Positions 27,116 to 35,720 are shown, counted from the stretch's first letter. The stretch: DNA of 64,000 nt from Neorhizobium sp. SHOUNA12A (GCF_023006505.1 NZ_JALBGV010000017.1:1-64000); one strand, 5' to 3'. The notes: generated from the letters alone by a model not told the origin. A program made the numbers and translations.

Positions 27116-27773
27116 AGGGCCTCAACGCATGCAGAGCGGCAATGCCGCCGTCGACGACGAATACTTCGCCGTCACGCATCGCCCTGAACGGCAAGCCATT
27201 TTCCCCGAACCAGGCGAGCGCTTTGTCGGCCGCCTTCGCTTCGTCGTGGTCGGAATGGTAATGCGGCACGATCGAGAAATCGACTAGCCCCAGCCCTTCC
27301 CAGACGATGTCCGCATCATAACCTTCGGCAATCACATTCGGCTCATCCATTAGCTCGATGCCACGCAGCGTCGGGGTGGCGACGACCGCGCCCGCGCTGA
27401 AGCCGCCATAGGCGACGGCATCGGCATCCAGCAAATCGCAGATCACTCCGTCGAAGCCGCTCTGCCGCATGGCGCGGCGGAGCAGGAAAGCATTACCGCC
27501 GAGCGCCCAGACGAGGTCGAAGGGCCGCAGGCGTTGGGCCAGCGTCTCGGGCTTGCCGAAATAGTCGCGCAGATCAAGCGGCTCGGCCGTGAAGCCGAGT
27601 CCGGCAAATTCCTCGATCGGGCTATAAACGGTCGTCTCGTAGCGCCGGCGGGCCTCCGCTGGAATGAAGTCGAGTGCGTTGCTGATCACCGCAATGCGTT
27701 TACCGCCGTGCATCAGTGCGGATAGTTTTTCCACATGGTCGCCGAGTCGGTAGGAGGAGAGGTAGAGCCTCAT
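27114..27773 (-). CDS. Peptidase E-like (S51) protein
   Basis: 219 residues, class-I glutamine-amidotransferase-like fold of family S51. The nucleophile elbow is G-G-F-S-A-G-A-V-V (S126), after the W-A-L-G-G-N-A-F motif (about 89-96). A late V-P-H-Y-H-S-D-H segment supplies His. Family members cleave N-terminal Asp dipeptides or cyanophycin-related peptides. Its start overlaps asd by 4 bp, so both share one transcript. Confidence 0.85.
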   Translation of the reverse strand: MRLYLSSYRLGDHVEKLSALMHGGKRIAVISNALDFIPAEARRRYETTVYSPIEEFAGLGFTAEPLDLRDYFGKPETLAQRLRPFDLVWALGGNAFLLRRAMRQSGFDGVICDLLDADAVAYGGFSAGAVVATPTLRGIELMDEPNVIAEGYDADIVWEGLGLVDFSIVPHYHSDHDEAKAADKALAWFGENGLPFRAMRDGEVFVVDGGIAALHALRP

Positions 27774-28849
27774 GACTTGCTCTCGACGCCGCCAAGCAGC
27801 CGCTCGGCGATCTGCACCGCGTTGAGTGCCGCGCCCTTCAAGAGCTGGTCGCCGGCAACGAAGATCGCCAGCGTCCTGCCGGACGGATCGCCGATGTCGG
27901 TGCGGATGCGACCAACCAGGACGTCGTCTTCGCTGGATGCCTCCGACGGCATCGGGAAGTGATTGCTGGCGCGGTTGTCGACGAGGCGCAGGCCGGGGGC
28001 GCCAGACAGCAGATCGCGGGCTTCTTCGGGCGATACCGGCTGGTCGAATTCGATGGAGATCGCCATGGCATGGGCGCGCAGCACCGGCACGCGAACGCAG
28101 GTGATGCCGATCGGCAGGGCGGGCACGTCGAGGATGCGGCGGGTCTCCGCCACCACCTTCAGCTCCTCGCCGTTATAGTCGCTCTCCGGGTCCATGTCGG
28201 CATTGTGGCTGAAGAGGTTGAAGGCATAAGGGTGCGGCAGCACCTTGGGCACGAAGATCTCGCCCGCGAGATAGGCAGCGGTCGACAGCCGCAGCTCCTC
28301 CATCGCCGCAGCCCCTGCGCCGGACGCGGCCTGATAGGTCGAGATGTTCAGCCTGCGGATCGGATGAGCGCGGTGGAGCGGGGCGAGAGCCACCGTAGCA
28401 ATCGCCGCGACGCAGTTCGGGTTGGCGACGATGCCGCGATGCTGGCGGAGCGCTTCGCCATTCACCTCCGGCACGACCAGCGGCACTGTCTCCTCCATTC
28501 GGAAGGCGGAGGAATTGTCGATCACCACGGCGCCGGCCCTAACCGCGATCGGCGCGAAACGCCTGGAAATGCCGCTGCCGGCGGAAAAAAGGGCGATATC
28601 GACACCCTTGAAACTCGCCTCCGTCAGTTCCTCGATGACGAGTTCGGCGCCATTGAAGGGAAGCGTCTTGCCGGCCGAGCGCGCCGAGGCTAGCAGTTTC
28701 AATCCGCCGAGCGGAAAGTTGCGGGCGGCAAGGCAGTTCAAGAGTTCGACACCGACCGCACCGGTAGCGCCGACGATCGCGACGACTGGCGTTGCGGTCG
28801 AAAGGCCAACAGGTTGGCTGGGGGCGAGATTTTCGAGGTTGGTCAGCAT
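27770..28849 (-). CDS. asd: Aspartate-semialdehyde dehydrogenase
   Basis: A 359-residue Asd with an N-terminal extension of about 20 residues before the NADP loop V-G-A-T-G-A-V-G (26-33). The catalytic Cys is C146 in A-N-P-N-C, with Q173 (T-Y-Q-A-A-S-G-A-G), R237/R238 and H260. It makes aspartate semialdehyde for lysine, threonine, methionine and diaminopimelate. It is cotranscribed with the peptidase E-like gene. The sequence is unlike the 344-residue rhizobial Asd that I remember, so a second asd may exist elsewhere. Its leader has two hairpins. Confidence 0.88.
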   Translation of the reverse strand: MLTNLENLAPSQPVGLSTATPVVAIVGATGAVGVELLNCLAARNFPLGGLKLLASARSAGKTLPFNGAELVIEELTEASFKGVDIALFSAGSGISRRFAPIAVRAGAVVIDNSSAFRMEETVPLVVPEVNGEALRQHRGIVANPNCVAAIATVALAPLHRAHPIRRLNISTYQAASGAGAAAMEELRLSTAAYLAGEIFVPKVLPHPYAFNLFSHNADMDPESDYNGEELKVVAETRRILDVPALPIGITCVRVPVLRAHAMAISIEFDQPVSPEEARDLLSGAPGLRLVDNRASNHFPMPSEASSEDDVLVGRIRTDIGDPSGRTLAIFVAGDQLLKGAALNAVQIAERLLGGVESKS

Positions 28850-28852
28850 TTT

Positions 28853-28926
28853 TGTCTCTCCTTGGAATTTAGGAGAGAGACAGGGCTATTTGTCACCTTT
28901 GAACCCCGTCCGTCTCCGGCGGGGTT
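28853..28926 (-). promoter_or_regulatory. Two-hairpin leader of asd; one hairpin covers the ribosome-binding site
   Basis: On the minus strand TGTCTCTC-TCC (28882-28872) can pair with GGAGAGACA (28861-28853), which contains the asd Shine-Dalgarno GGAGAG just before the ATG. Further upstream CGGGGTT/AACCCCG arms (28902-28908 with 28920-28926) form a second hairpin. Together they suggest control of translation or attenuation, though neither has a clear T-tract. Confidence 0.45.
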
Positions 28927-29085
28927 TTGAGGATGATGTCGCTGTTACCGCGCACGCACCCAAAAACGCCCCGCGTCAGCGGTCGTTTTGGTGGCGGTTT
29001 TGGTCGTCAGGTTTGCGAACATGGTGGCTTGAATAACACGAGCTTGTGGTGTCGCCAAGCCGGCCTTGCCCGGATATTTTGTAGT

Positions 29086-29123
29086 CACTCTCTCGCCCGA
29101 TCGGAGAACCGGGCGGGAGAGTG
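29086..29123 (-). terminator. Hairpin downstream of the tautomerase gene
   Basis: CACTCTCTCGCCCG and CGGGCGGGAGAGTG form a 14-bp stem with one mismatch. It follows the tautomerase stop on the minus strand by 14 bp. No strong T-run follows. The remainder of the 28927-29085 stretch shows nothing assignable. Confidence 0.5.
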
Positions 29124-29136
29124 AACAGGCGATTTC

Positions 29137-29355
29137 TCAAGCGCCGTCTTTGGCGCGATAGGCATCCGGGATCACGAAAATCTCGTCGGCACGGCCGTAT
29201 CCGCCGTCCTTGACCTCTTCGATCAGCACCATGGTGTGGGGCCGCGCGGCCTCGCTCATGTATTCGACCAGCATCTCGGTCATGCGGTGGACGATCTCTT
29301 GCTTCTGGGCCTTGCTGAGTGCGGCTTCTGGCGTCTTGATGTTCACGAATGGCAT
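29137..29355 (-). CDS. 4-oxalocrotonate tautomerase family protein
   Basis: A 72-residue tautomerase-superfamily subunit. Pro2 follows the initiator Met (M-P-F-V-N-I-K), so the N-terminal catalytic proline is present after Met removal. V-L-I-E-E-V lies in the middle. It is cotranscribed with the upstream SDR gene (33-bp gap). The substrate is unknown. Confidence 0.88.
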   Translation of the reverse strand: MPFVNIKTPEAALSKAQKQEIVHRMTEMLVEYMSEAARPHTMVLIEEVKDGGYGRADEIFVIPDAYRAKDGA

Positions 29356-29387
29356 CGGGTTTTCCTTCAGGTTGATGTTTTGGTGTT

Positions 29388-30128
29388 TCAGATCATGCCG
29401 CCGTTGGCGCGCAGCACCTGGCCGTTGACCCAGCCGCCGTCCGGGCCGGCGAGGAAGGAGACGACGCTGGCGATGTCCTGCGGCTGGCCGAGCCGGCTGA
29501 GCGGGATCGTCTTGACGATGTTCCGAACCAGTTCGTCAGACTTGCCGGTCATGAACATCTCGGTTTCGACAGGGCCGGGCGCGATCGCGTTGACGGTGAT
29601 CCTCCGCCGCCCGAGTTCCTTGGAGGCAACGTGGGTCATCGCTTCGACGGCGGCCTTGGTGGCGGCATAACCGCCATAGGCCGGCCCGTAGACACCGACG
29701 ACGCTCGACGAGAAGTTGATGATGCGGCCGCCGTCGCGCAGCCGCTTGCCTGCCTCTCGGATGCCGCGGAACGTGCCCATCAGGTTCGTGGCAAGCTGAA
29801 ATTCGAAAGTCTCGTCGTCCATCTCGGCGAGCGGAGCAAGCCGCATCACACCGGCATTGTTGACGAGGATGTCGGCACCGCCAAAGCTCTGTTCGGCAGC
29901 GTCGAACAGGGTTGCGGCAGCGGTCGGGCTGCCGACATCCGCCTGCACCGCGACCGCCTTGCCGCCGCCCGCTTCGATCTGCGCCACCACCTCGTCGGCA
30001 GCCTGCCGGCTGGTCGCATAGTTGACGACGACGGCGATGCCGTCTTCAGCGAGGCGGAGCGCGATGGCTCTGCCGATGCCCTTCGAAGCGCCGGTGACGA
30101 TCGCGACGCGTTGTCCGTTGGTGGTCAT
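29388..30128 (-). CDS. Short-chain dehydrogenase/reductase
   Basis: A 246-residue classical SDR. The cofactor loop is T-G-A-S-K-G-I-G (12-19), N-N-A-G is at 90-93, the catalytic Ser lies in S-S-S (140-142) and Y-x-x-x-K is Y154/K158. N-Y at 36-37 suggests NADP(H). It precedes the tautomerase gene and is divergent from a LysR gene, the usual arrangement for regulation by that LysR protein. I chose the ATG at 30128, not 30170, because of its AGGAGA-like site. Confidence 0.92.
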   Translation of the reverse strand: MTTNGQRVAIVTGASKGIGRAIALRLAEDGIAVVVNYATSRQAADEVVAQIEAGGGKAVAVQADVGSPTAAATLFDAAEQSFGGADILVNNAGVMRLAPLAEMDDETFEFQLATNLMGTFRGIREAGKRLRDGGRIINFSSSVVGVYGPAYGGYAATKAAVEAMTHVASKELGRRRITVNAIAPGPVETEMFMTGKSDELVRNIVKTIPLSRLGQPQDIASVVSFLAGPDGGWVNGQVLRANGGMI

Positions 30129-30228
30129 GGGATCTCTCCTTGGTTGGTGGCCAGGAGATATTGCTGACACGATCCAAGAACAATTGCCGGTGAATTGACA
30201 TCAGAATTCGCCTGTGGTGAACAAGGCC

Positions 30229-31122
30229 ATGGATCGCCTCGACCGCATGCAGCTCTTCGTCCGGATTGTCGAACGGCGCAGTTTTTCCGCTGCGGCCGCG
30301 GATCTCGGCCTTGCCCGTTCGACCGTCACCGAAGCGGTCAAGCAGCTCGAGGAGGGGATCGGCACGCGGCTGCTTGAGCGGACGACGCGCTATGTCACTC
30401 CGACGCTGGACGGCCGGGCCTTCTACGAGCGTTGCCTTGCGATCCTCGCGGAGGTGGACGAGGCGGAGAACATCTTTCGTGACGCGCAGCCGCGCGGCCT
30501 GCTGCGGGTCGACGCGCACGGCTTTCTGACCCGCACCTTCCTTTTGCCGCGCCTTCACGAGTTTCTTGACCGCTATCCGCTGCTGGACCTGCAGATCGGC
30601 CAGGGCGACCGGCTGGTGGATCTCGTTCGCGAAGGCGTGGACTGCGTCATCCGGGCGGGCGAGATCGACGACAGCGGGCTGATCATGCGCAGGCTCGGAA
30701 CCATCACCGAAATCACCTGCGCCAGCCGCGCCTATGTCGAGAAACATGGGCTTCCGAAATCACCGGATGCGCTGGAGGGGCATTTCGCCATCGGCTTCCT
30801 GTCGTCGCGCACCGGCCAGATCATGCCGCTCGAATTCATGGTCGGCGACGAGGTGCGCTACGTCACCCTTCCAAGCCGGCTGACGGTCAACAATTCCGAT
30901 ACGATGGTCGATCTCGCCCGCCGCGGTTTTGGCCTCATGCAGGCGCCACGCTATCGCCTGCAGCGGGATATCGACGAGGGCGTGCTCGTCGAGGTGCTTG
31001 CCGATTTCCCGCCGTCACCGACACCGCTTTCGGCGCTCTATCCGCAGAACCGCCAACTTTCGCCGCGGGTGCGCGTTTTCCTCGACTGGATCGTCAAGGT
31101 GTTCGCCGAAGCTGGGCTTTGA
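30229..31122 (+). CDS. LysR-family transcriptional regulator
   Basis: 297 residues from the ATG at 30229 (M-D-R-L-D-R-M-Q-L-F); two GTG codons at 30214 and 30217 could add five residues. The HTH is S-F-S-A-A-A-A-D-L-G-L-A-R-S-T-V-T, followed by a LysR effector-binding domain of the CrgA-like branch. It is divergent from the SDR-tautomerase operon and probably controls it. The 100-bp gap contains no clear T-N11-A site that I could fix. Confidence 0.9.
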   Translation: MDRLDRMQLFVRIVERRSFSAAAADLGLARSTVTEAVKQLEEGIGTRLLERTTRYVTPTLDGRAFYERCLAILAEVDEAENIFRDAQPRGLLRVDAHGFLTRTFLLPRLHEFLDRYPLLDLQIGQGDRLVDLVREGVDCVIRAGEIDDSGLIMRRLGTITEITCASRAYVEKHGLPKSPDALEGHFAIGFLSSRTGQIMPLEFMVGDEVRYVTLPSRLTVNNSDTMVDLARRGFGLMQAPRYRLQRDIDEGVLVEVLADFPPSPTPLSALYPQNRQLSPRVRVFLDWIVKVFAEAGL

Positions 31123-31128
31123 GGTGTC

Positions 31129-31368
31129 TTACGGCCGATAGATCGCCTGCAGCCTGGAAAGATCGGCGATCTTCAGTTCGACGGGATCCATGTCGTCGCG
31201 CGAAGGCTTGAACCACGCGACCGCCTCCTGGATGTGCCGGCCATAGGGTTCCGGATACATGCTCAGCCCCATGACCCACTGGCGGACGATTTCGCGGTCC
31301 ATGCGGCCCGAGGCATAGCGGTCGTGCATGGTCTTGGCGGATGTGGTGAGGTCTTCGACATTCTTCAT
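31129..31368 (-). CDS. Small hypothetical protein (79 aa)
   Basis: A 79-residue soluble protein, rich in charged residues (includes M-H-D-R-Y-A-S-G-R-M-D-R-E and W-F-K-P-S-R-D-D). It starts at an ATG that overlaps the preceding stop by one base (TGATG), so it is coupled to the upstream gene. I do not recognise it. Confidence 0.6.
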   Translation of the reverse strand: MKNVEDLTTSAKTMHDRYASGRMDREIVRQWVMGLSMYPEPYGRHIQEAVAWFKPSRDDMDPVELKIADLSRLQAIYRP

Positions 31369-31634
31369 CAATGTACCGCGGGATTGGGTTCGGGTTCGCC
31401 GAAGAAGGAGCGGATGCCGTCGCGCTCGACGGTCGCCAGGAACTCGTCGAAGGCTTCGCGGTCGGTCGGAAACGGCTCTTCCCAGGTGGTGACGTCGTCC
31501 TCTTCGGTGATGACTTCCAGCGTCCAGTCGCCCTGGGTGCCGGCAGGGCGGTAGATATCGACCAGCACGGTAATGCCGTCGTCGGTGAATTCGCCGGCGA
31601 GTTCGGAATGTTCAGTCTTGGGTGCCTTGGCCAT
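31368..31634 (-). CDS. Small hypothetical protein (88 aa)
   Basis: An 88-residue acidic protein with a beta-like core (I-T-V-L-V-D-I-Y-R-P, W-T-L-E-V-I-T-E-E-D-D-V-T-T-W) and P-T-D-R-E-A-F-D-E-F-L. It resembles small conserved rhizobial proteins of unknown function. The frame is open to 31757 but M-A-K-A-P-K at 31634 is a better start. First of a two-gene unit. Confidence 0.65.
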   Translation of the reverse strand: MAKAPKTEHSELAGEFTDDGITVLVDIYRPAGTQGDWTLEVITEEDDVTTWEEPFPTDREAFDEFLATVERDGIRSFFGEPEPNPAVH

Positions 31635-31804
31635 GTCGTATCCGATCGTATAAACGGCTGTCCCGGCGCTGCGGGTCCGGTCCAGTGAGGGAATCGGATA
31701 CGCAACGATCAAGACGGTCGGGATGGTCCAATACACTGCTTTCTGTTTTCGCTCCACCGTGGATGAGAATGGCTTTTCGGGAATGGGGTGTCGCGGCTGT
31801 CGCT

Positions 31805-31941
31805 TTGCCCCTCATCCGCCTGCCGGCACCTTCTCCCCGTCAGGACGGGGAGAAGGATATGTGCCGCGAGGTCGCAGTTTCGCTCGCCCCGCTTGCGGGG
31901 AGAGGGTGCGCCGAGCGAAGCGGAGGCGGGGTGAGGGGCAA
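31805..31941. repeat. Rhizobial intergenic palindromic repeat (RIME-like)
   Basis: 137 bp bounded by TTGCCCCTCA and TGAGGGGCAA inverted ends, with two internal hairpins (CTTCTCCCCGTC/GACGGGGAGAAG and CCCCGC/GCGGGG). This is the form of mosaic palindromic elements scattered in Rhizobium genomes. It fills most of the 421-bp gap between the small hypothetical genes and the serine hydrolase; the flanks show nothing else. Confidence 0.7.
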
Positions 31942-32055
31942 GCCGCATATTCGGTTGTCCATGCGCGGGGGAAGTGGCTTCACACTCCTTCATCTTTGCG
32001 TGAATCGAGCCTTTCCGCCTTAGTCTCGGCGGGCTTGCCGTCCTAGCTTCGGTGC

Positions 32056-33087
32056 ATGATCACACGCCGCGCAACCCTTCTATCTCTGCCGTTCGCCCTG
32101 ACCGCCGCCCGCAGCTTCGCCCAAGGCTCGCCCCAGGCGCCAGTTCCGCAGCCGCCGGTGACGCTCGATACCGTGCTCGGCGGCGCGGCGGAGCTGGAGC
32201 CGCTGAAGGTCGTGCTCGTCGCCCGCAATGGCGAGATGATCGCCGAACGGGCATTCAACGGCCATTCGGCGAGCGCCTCGACCAACATCAAATCGGCCTC
32301 GAAATCGATCATCTCGGCGCTGATGGGCATCGCCATCGACCGCCGGCTGCTCGAGGGGCCGGACCAGAAGATCGCGCCGATCCTGAAGGCCGACCTGCCG
32401 GCAAATCCGGACCCGCGCATCCACGCCATCACCGTCGGCAACCTGCTTTCGATGCAGGCGGGGCTCGGGCGGCTGTCGGGGCCGAACTACGGCCGCTGGA
32501 TCGCGAGCCGCAACTGGGTGAGGTTCACACTCGCCCAGCCGTTCGACGACGATCCCGGCGGCTCGATGCTCTATTCCACCGCCTCGACGCATCTGCTCTC
32601 GGCGATCCTCACCAAAGTCGCCAAGAAATCGACGCTGGCGCTGGCGCGCGAATGGCTGGAGCCGGTCGACGGTTTCCGGATCGGGTCCTGGGAACGAGAC
32701 CGGCAAGGCATCTATTTCGGTGGCAACCAGATGGCAATGACCGCCCGCTCGCTACTGGCCTTCGGAGAACTCTACCGCCGCGGCGGCAAGACGAAGGACG
32801 GCCGCCAGGTCGTCTCGAAGGACTGGATCGACCAGTCCTGGACGCCGCGCACCAATTCGCGCTTTTCCGGCGACGGTTACGGATACGGCTGGTTCCTGCG
32901 CAATATCGGCGGAGAGGAGGTCAAGTTCGGCTGGGGTTATGGCGGGCAGATGCTCTATATCGTGCCGTCGCTCGGCGTCACCGTGGTGATGACGTCAGAC
33001 GAAAGTGGCCCCTCGGCCCGCAGCGGTTATCGCGACGACCTACACAACCTGCTTGCCGAAATCATCGGAGCCGTCCGCGTCGTTTGA
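32056..33087 (+). CDS. Exported serine hydrolase, beta-lactamase family (class C-like)
   Basis: 343 residues. An N-terminal signal with twin Arg (M-I-T-R-R-A-T-L-L) may be Tat-type. The S-x-x-K nucleophile is S-A-S-K (about residue 80), the Tyr motif Y-S-T-A-S follows at about 175, and the third-box region reads G-W-G-Y-G-G-Q (H/K-x-G variant). It is probably a periplasmic esterase or peptidase rather than a true beta-lactamase. It is followed 88 bp later by the GGDEF gene. Confidence 0.88.
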   Translation: MITRRATLLSLPFALTAARSFAQGSPQAPVPQPPVTLDTVLGGAAELEPLKVVLVARNGEMIAERAFNGHSASASTNIKSASKSIISALMGIAIDRRLLEGPDQKIAPILKADLPANPDPRIHAITVGNLLSMQAGLGRLSGPNYGRWIASRNWVRFTLAQPFDDDPGGSMLYSTASTHLLSAILTKVAKKSTLALAREWLEPVDGFRIGSWERDRQGIYFGGNQMAMTARSLLAFGELYRRGGKTKDGRQVVSKDWIDQSWTPRTNSRFSGDGYGYGWFLRNIGGEEVKFGWGYGGQMLYIVPSLGVTVVMTSDESGPSARSGYRDDLHNLLAEIIGAVRVV

Positions 33088-33175
33088 AGCCAGTTCGTAT
33101 AAACTTGAACGACCGGACAAACCGAATCGTAACCGCCCAACGCTATTATGCCCGCGTCGCCATTGGGGGTGTTTC

Positions 33176-34333
33176 ATGCTGGATCTGCGGACGATCTATA
33201 TCGTCTCGGCTATGACCTGCTCGGTCCTGGGCATCGTCCAGATGATCGCCTATTCCAGCGGCCGGTTCGAACGCTGGCTGTTCTGGTGGAGCGCCAGCGG
33301 CATCGTCATCGGAGCCGGCCTGTTCAGCGTCGGCCTGCGAAACGTGTTGCCGGACGTCGTCTCGGTCCTGATCGGCAACAACCTGATCCTGGTCGGTTAT
33401 CTGCTGCTGATCGTCTCCGTCCGTCTTTTCGGCGGCCGTCCGGCGCATTGGGGCCTGAGTTGGCTGATCCTCGCCGTTCTTTCGGCGCCGCTGATCCTCT
33501 TGTGGCGAGACGATGCCAGTACTGCGCCGCGCATCGCCATATTTTCGCTCGTCTGCGCTCTCGGCGACCTCCTGGTGATGCTGGAGGGTATTCGCCTCGC
33601 ACGGCAGGAAAGGCTGCGGTCGGCATGGCTGGTCGCTGCGATCTACCTGCCGACTGCCGCCATCTTTGCAGCGCGCGCCGTTCTGGCGGTGACGGGCTGG
33701 ATCGGCGAAGGCGGCCTGTTTGCCCCTGGCAACGGCGCCGATGCCTGGCTTGGGCTCTGGGCGGCGCCCTTCCTGGCATTGCGAAGCATCGTCATCAATC
33801 TGATGGCGGCCGAACGGGCGGGAAACAAGCTCACCTATCTGGCGGATCGCGACGCCCTAACCGGCGTGCTCAACCGCGGCGGGCTCATGCGTTCCTATGC
33901 TGGTCTCGAGCCGGGCCCGATCGCCCTGATGCTTATCGACGTCGACCATTTCAAGCAGATCAACGACACGCATGGGCACGCGGTCGGCGATGAAGTGCTG
34001 CGGCGGTTCGCATCCTCCGCGTCTCTGCACCTGCGCAGCCACGACCTCTTCGCGCGGCAGGGCGGCGACGAGTTCGTGATCGTCCTCAAGGGATGCCCGG
34101 TCGAAAAGGCCGTCGAGACCGCCCAGAATATCCGCGCCGCCTTTGCCTGTTCACTCGCCGAAATGGCGGACCTTGTCGTGCAACCGACCCTCAGCATCGG
34201 CGTGGCGACCGAAATATGCGGCCCCGGCGATCTCGAAACCCTGCTGCAGCGGGCCGACCAGGCGCTTTACGCGCGCAAGCGCAACGGCCGCGACGGCATC
34301 GATACGTTCGAGGAAGACCGCCACGCGGCGTGA
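33176..34333 (+). CDS. Membrane diguanylate cyclase (GGDEF)
   Basis: 385 residues: about six TM helices (residues 5-215) that may act as a sensor, then GGDEF (about 222-380). The active motif is intact (R-Q-G-G-D-E-F) and the inhibitory R-S-H-D (RxxD) site lies five residues before it, so product inhibition is expected. Typical L-T-G-V-L-N-R and D-V-D-H-F-K motifs are present. The frame is open upstream into the hydrolase gene, but the ATG at 33176 after GGGGGT is the likely start. Confidence 0.92.
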   Translation: MLDLRTIYIVSAMTCSVLGIVQMIAYSSGRFERWLFWWSASGIVIGAGLFSVGLRNVLPDVVSVLIGNNLILVGYLLLIVSVRLFGGRPAHWGLSWLILAVLSAPLILLWRDDASTAPRIAIFSLVCALGDLLVMLEGIRLARQERLRSAWLVAAIYLPTAAIFAARAVLAVTGWIGEGGLFAPGNGADAWLGLWAAPFLALRSIVINLMAAERAGNKLTYLADRDALTGVLNRGGLMRSYAGLEPGPIALMLIDVDHFKQINDTHGHAVGDEVLRRFASSASLHLRSHDLFARQGGDEFVIVLKGCPVEKAVETAQNIRAAFACSLAEMADLVVQPTLSIGVATEICGPGDLETLLQRADQALYARKRNGRDGIDTFEEDRHAA

Positions 34334-34440
34334 ATGAGGGGATGATTTCGCCGCGGCGAACGGAAATTCCCTTTTCGTTTGAAGCAAATTCCCGTTGAAA
34401 GAATTCCCCGGCATCCCCGCCTGCGCCGGCGCGGTTATAG

Positions 34441-34688
34441 TGGTCGCGTCATAGGGCAGGGGCCGGGTCGCGAACCGGGTCGCATCCCACGGAGAGCATC
34501 CGGGCCCGTGATGGTCGTAAAGGTGAGGAAGGCGCCGTCAGGGCGCCGACCGCCGCAAGGTTCAAGTTCCGGATCCAGACCATCCGTTACCTGCCTTTCG
34601 GAAAACACCGGAGCGATCGGGCAGGCAGCAAAGCCTGACACCCATACCATTTCATACACGCTGCCTGCCCATCCCCGCATGGACCAGG
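34441..34688. ncRNA. Unassigned structured intergenic region, candidate RNA
   Basis: A 400-bp gap (34334-34733) contains a nested set of complementary segments: GGGCAGG (34454-34460) with CCTGCC (34590-34595) enclosing GATGGTC (34510-34516) with GACCATC (34578-34584), which encloses GGCGCC (34531-34536) with GGCGCC (34542-34547). A separate 11-bp stem pairs 34619-34629 with 34660-34670. The GGCAGG of that stem can alternatively pair with CCTGCC at 34590, as in a switch. Strand is undecided because the pairs are symmetric. It matches no RNA family I know. Confidence 0.4.
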
Positions 34689-34714
34689 CCGCGGCGGAGA
34701 TTTTTCCGCCGCGG
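34689..34714. terminator. GC-rich hairpin between structured region and WD40 gene
   Basis: CCGCGGCGG and CCGCCGCGG form a perfect 9-bp stem with an AGATTTTT loop. The T-run is in the loop rather than after the stem, so efficiency is unclear. It lies 20 bp beyond the WD40 stop on the minus strand. Confidence 0.4.
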
Positions 34715-34733
34715 TTATTCATGCTGCAAGCTT

Positions 34734-35720
34734 TCAGGCTGCAATATCGATGACGCCGCAGTCGCCGGCATCGGACGCAAAGGCGACGAGCTTGCCGCTG
34801 GCGCTCCAGCTCAATCCGGTAATGCCGCCCTTGCCGGGCCGGCGTAGAAGCGCTTCCTTTGCGTCGGCAAGCCTCACGCCAAGGATCATGCCGTCGATGA
34901 AACCGATGGCGAGCACTTCCTCGGCCGGATGGAAGGCCACTGACGTGACCATGATATTGGCGCGGGTGCCGAGTTCCTGCGGCGCCTTGCCCATCGGCCC
35001 GTCCTTTGCCGAAAACGGCCAGACGATAGCAGCCGGGGCGCCCGACGAGGCAAGCCACTTGCCCTTCGGCGACCAGGAGAGCGATTTCACCTTGGCCGGA
35101 TAACCGGTCATCCGCATATGGCGATTTTCGCCCGGCTTGCCGTCGAGCTTCCAGCCGTGCAGGGCGTTTTCCTGCATGGTCGTCACCAGGAAACGTCCGT
35201 CGGGCGAGAAGGTGACGGCGTTATGGGCGCCCTTCCATTCGAGATCGACCGGCGGCGCATTGGTGCCGACCCAGTGCAGCGAGACGCCGTTGTAACGGGC
35301 GGCAGCGATCCTGAGACCCTTGCCGGCGAAGGCGAGGCCTTCGACGCTGCGCTCTTCGGGAAATTCCTTCAGCGTCCCGTCGCTCTGCTTCACGAAGCTC
35401 GATTTGCCATGCGCATAGGCGACCGCATTCTGCGGGCCGCCGGCGACGACGCTGATCCACTTGCGCGGCGCTTCGGCGATCAGGGTTGCCTCGCCATTGC
35501 TGCCGATGCGCATCACCTTGCCGTCCTCGCCGCCGGTCAGCAGCGTGGCGCTGAAGGGATCGCGGATGCAGGTCAGCAGACCCTGATGAGCCTCCGTGAC
35601 CTTCTCGCCGCCATCCAGGCGGTGGATGGTGCCGGCGGCGGTGGCGAAGAATGGGACGTCGCCGAGGAAATGCGCGGCGACGACATGGCCTTCGAGATCA
35701 AGCGGTGCAACAGTCGGCAT
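34734..35720 (-). CDS. WD40 repeat protein, partner of CobW-like GTPase
   Basis: 328 residues arranged as repeated beta-blade units, with typical phrases V-T-F-S-P-D-G-R-F-L, L-S-W-S-P-K-G-K-W-L-A-S-S-G and L-S-W-S-A-S-G-K-L-V-A. There is no signal peptide. It lies downstream of a COG0523 GTPase on the same strand (58-bp gap), an arrangement seen in alphaproteobacteria, so it may scaffold or regulate that metallochaperone. Confidence 0.85.
   Translation of the reverse strand: MPTVAPLDLEGHVVAAHFLGDVPFFATAAGTIHRLDGGEKVTEAHQGLLTCIRDPFSATLLTGGEDGKVMRIGSNGEATLIAEAPRKWISVVAGGPQNAVAYAHGKSSFVKQSDGTLKEFPEERSVEGLAFAGKGLRIAAARYNGVSLHWVGTNAPPVDLEWKGAHNAVTFSPDGRFLVTTMQENALHGWKLDGKPGENRHMRMTGYPAKVKSLSWSPKGKWLASSGAPAAIVWPFSAKDGPMGKAPQELGTRANIMVTSVAFHPAEEVLAIGFIDGMILGVRLADAKEALLRRPGKGGITGLSWSASGKLVAFASDAGDCGVIDIAA

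Noticed and set aside
34555..34580. T-loop-like GGTTCAAGTTCC suggesting a tRNA
   Set aside because: No 7-bp acceptor, D-arm or anticodon arm pairs can be formed around it.
34435..35058. 207-codon minus-strand frame across the structured region
   Set aside because: Its upper half overlaps the WD40 gene out of frame and the lower half has no family likeness; it does not explain the nested pairing.
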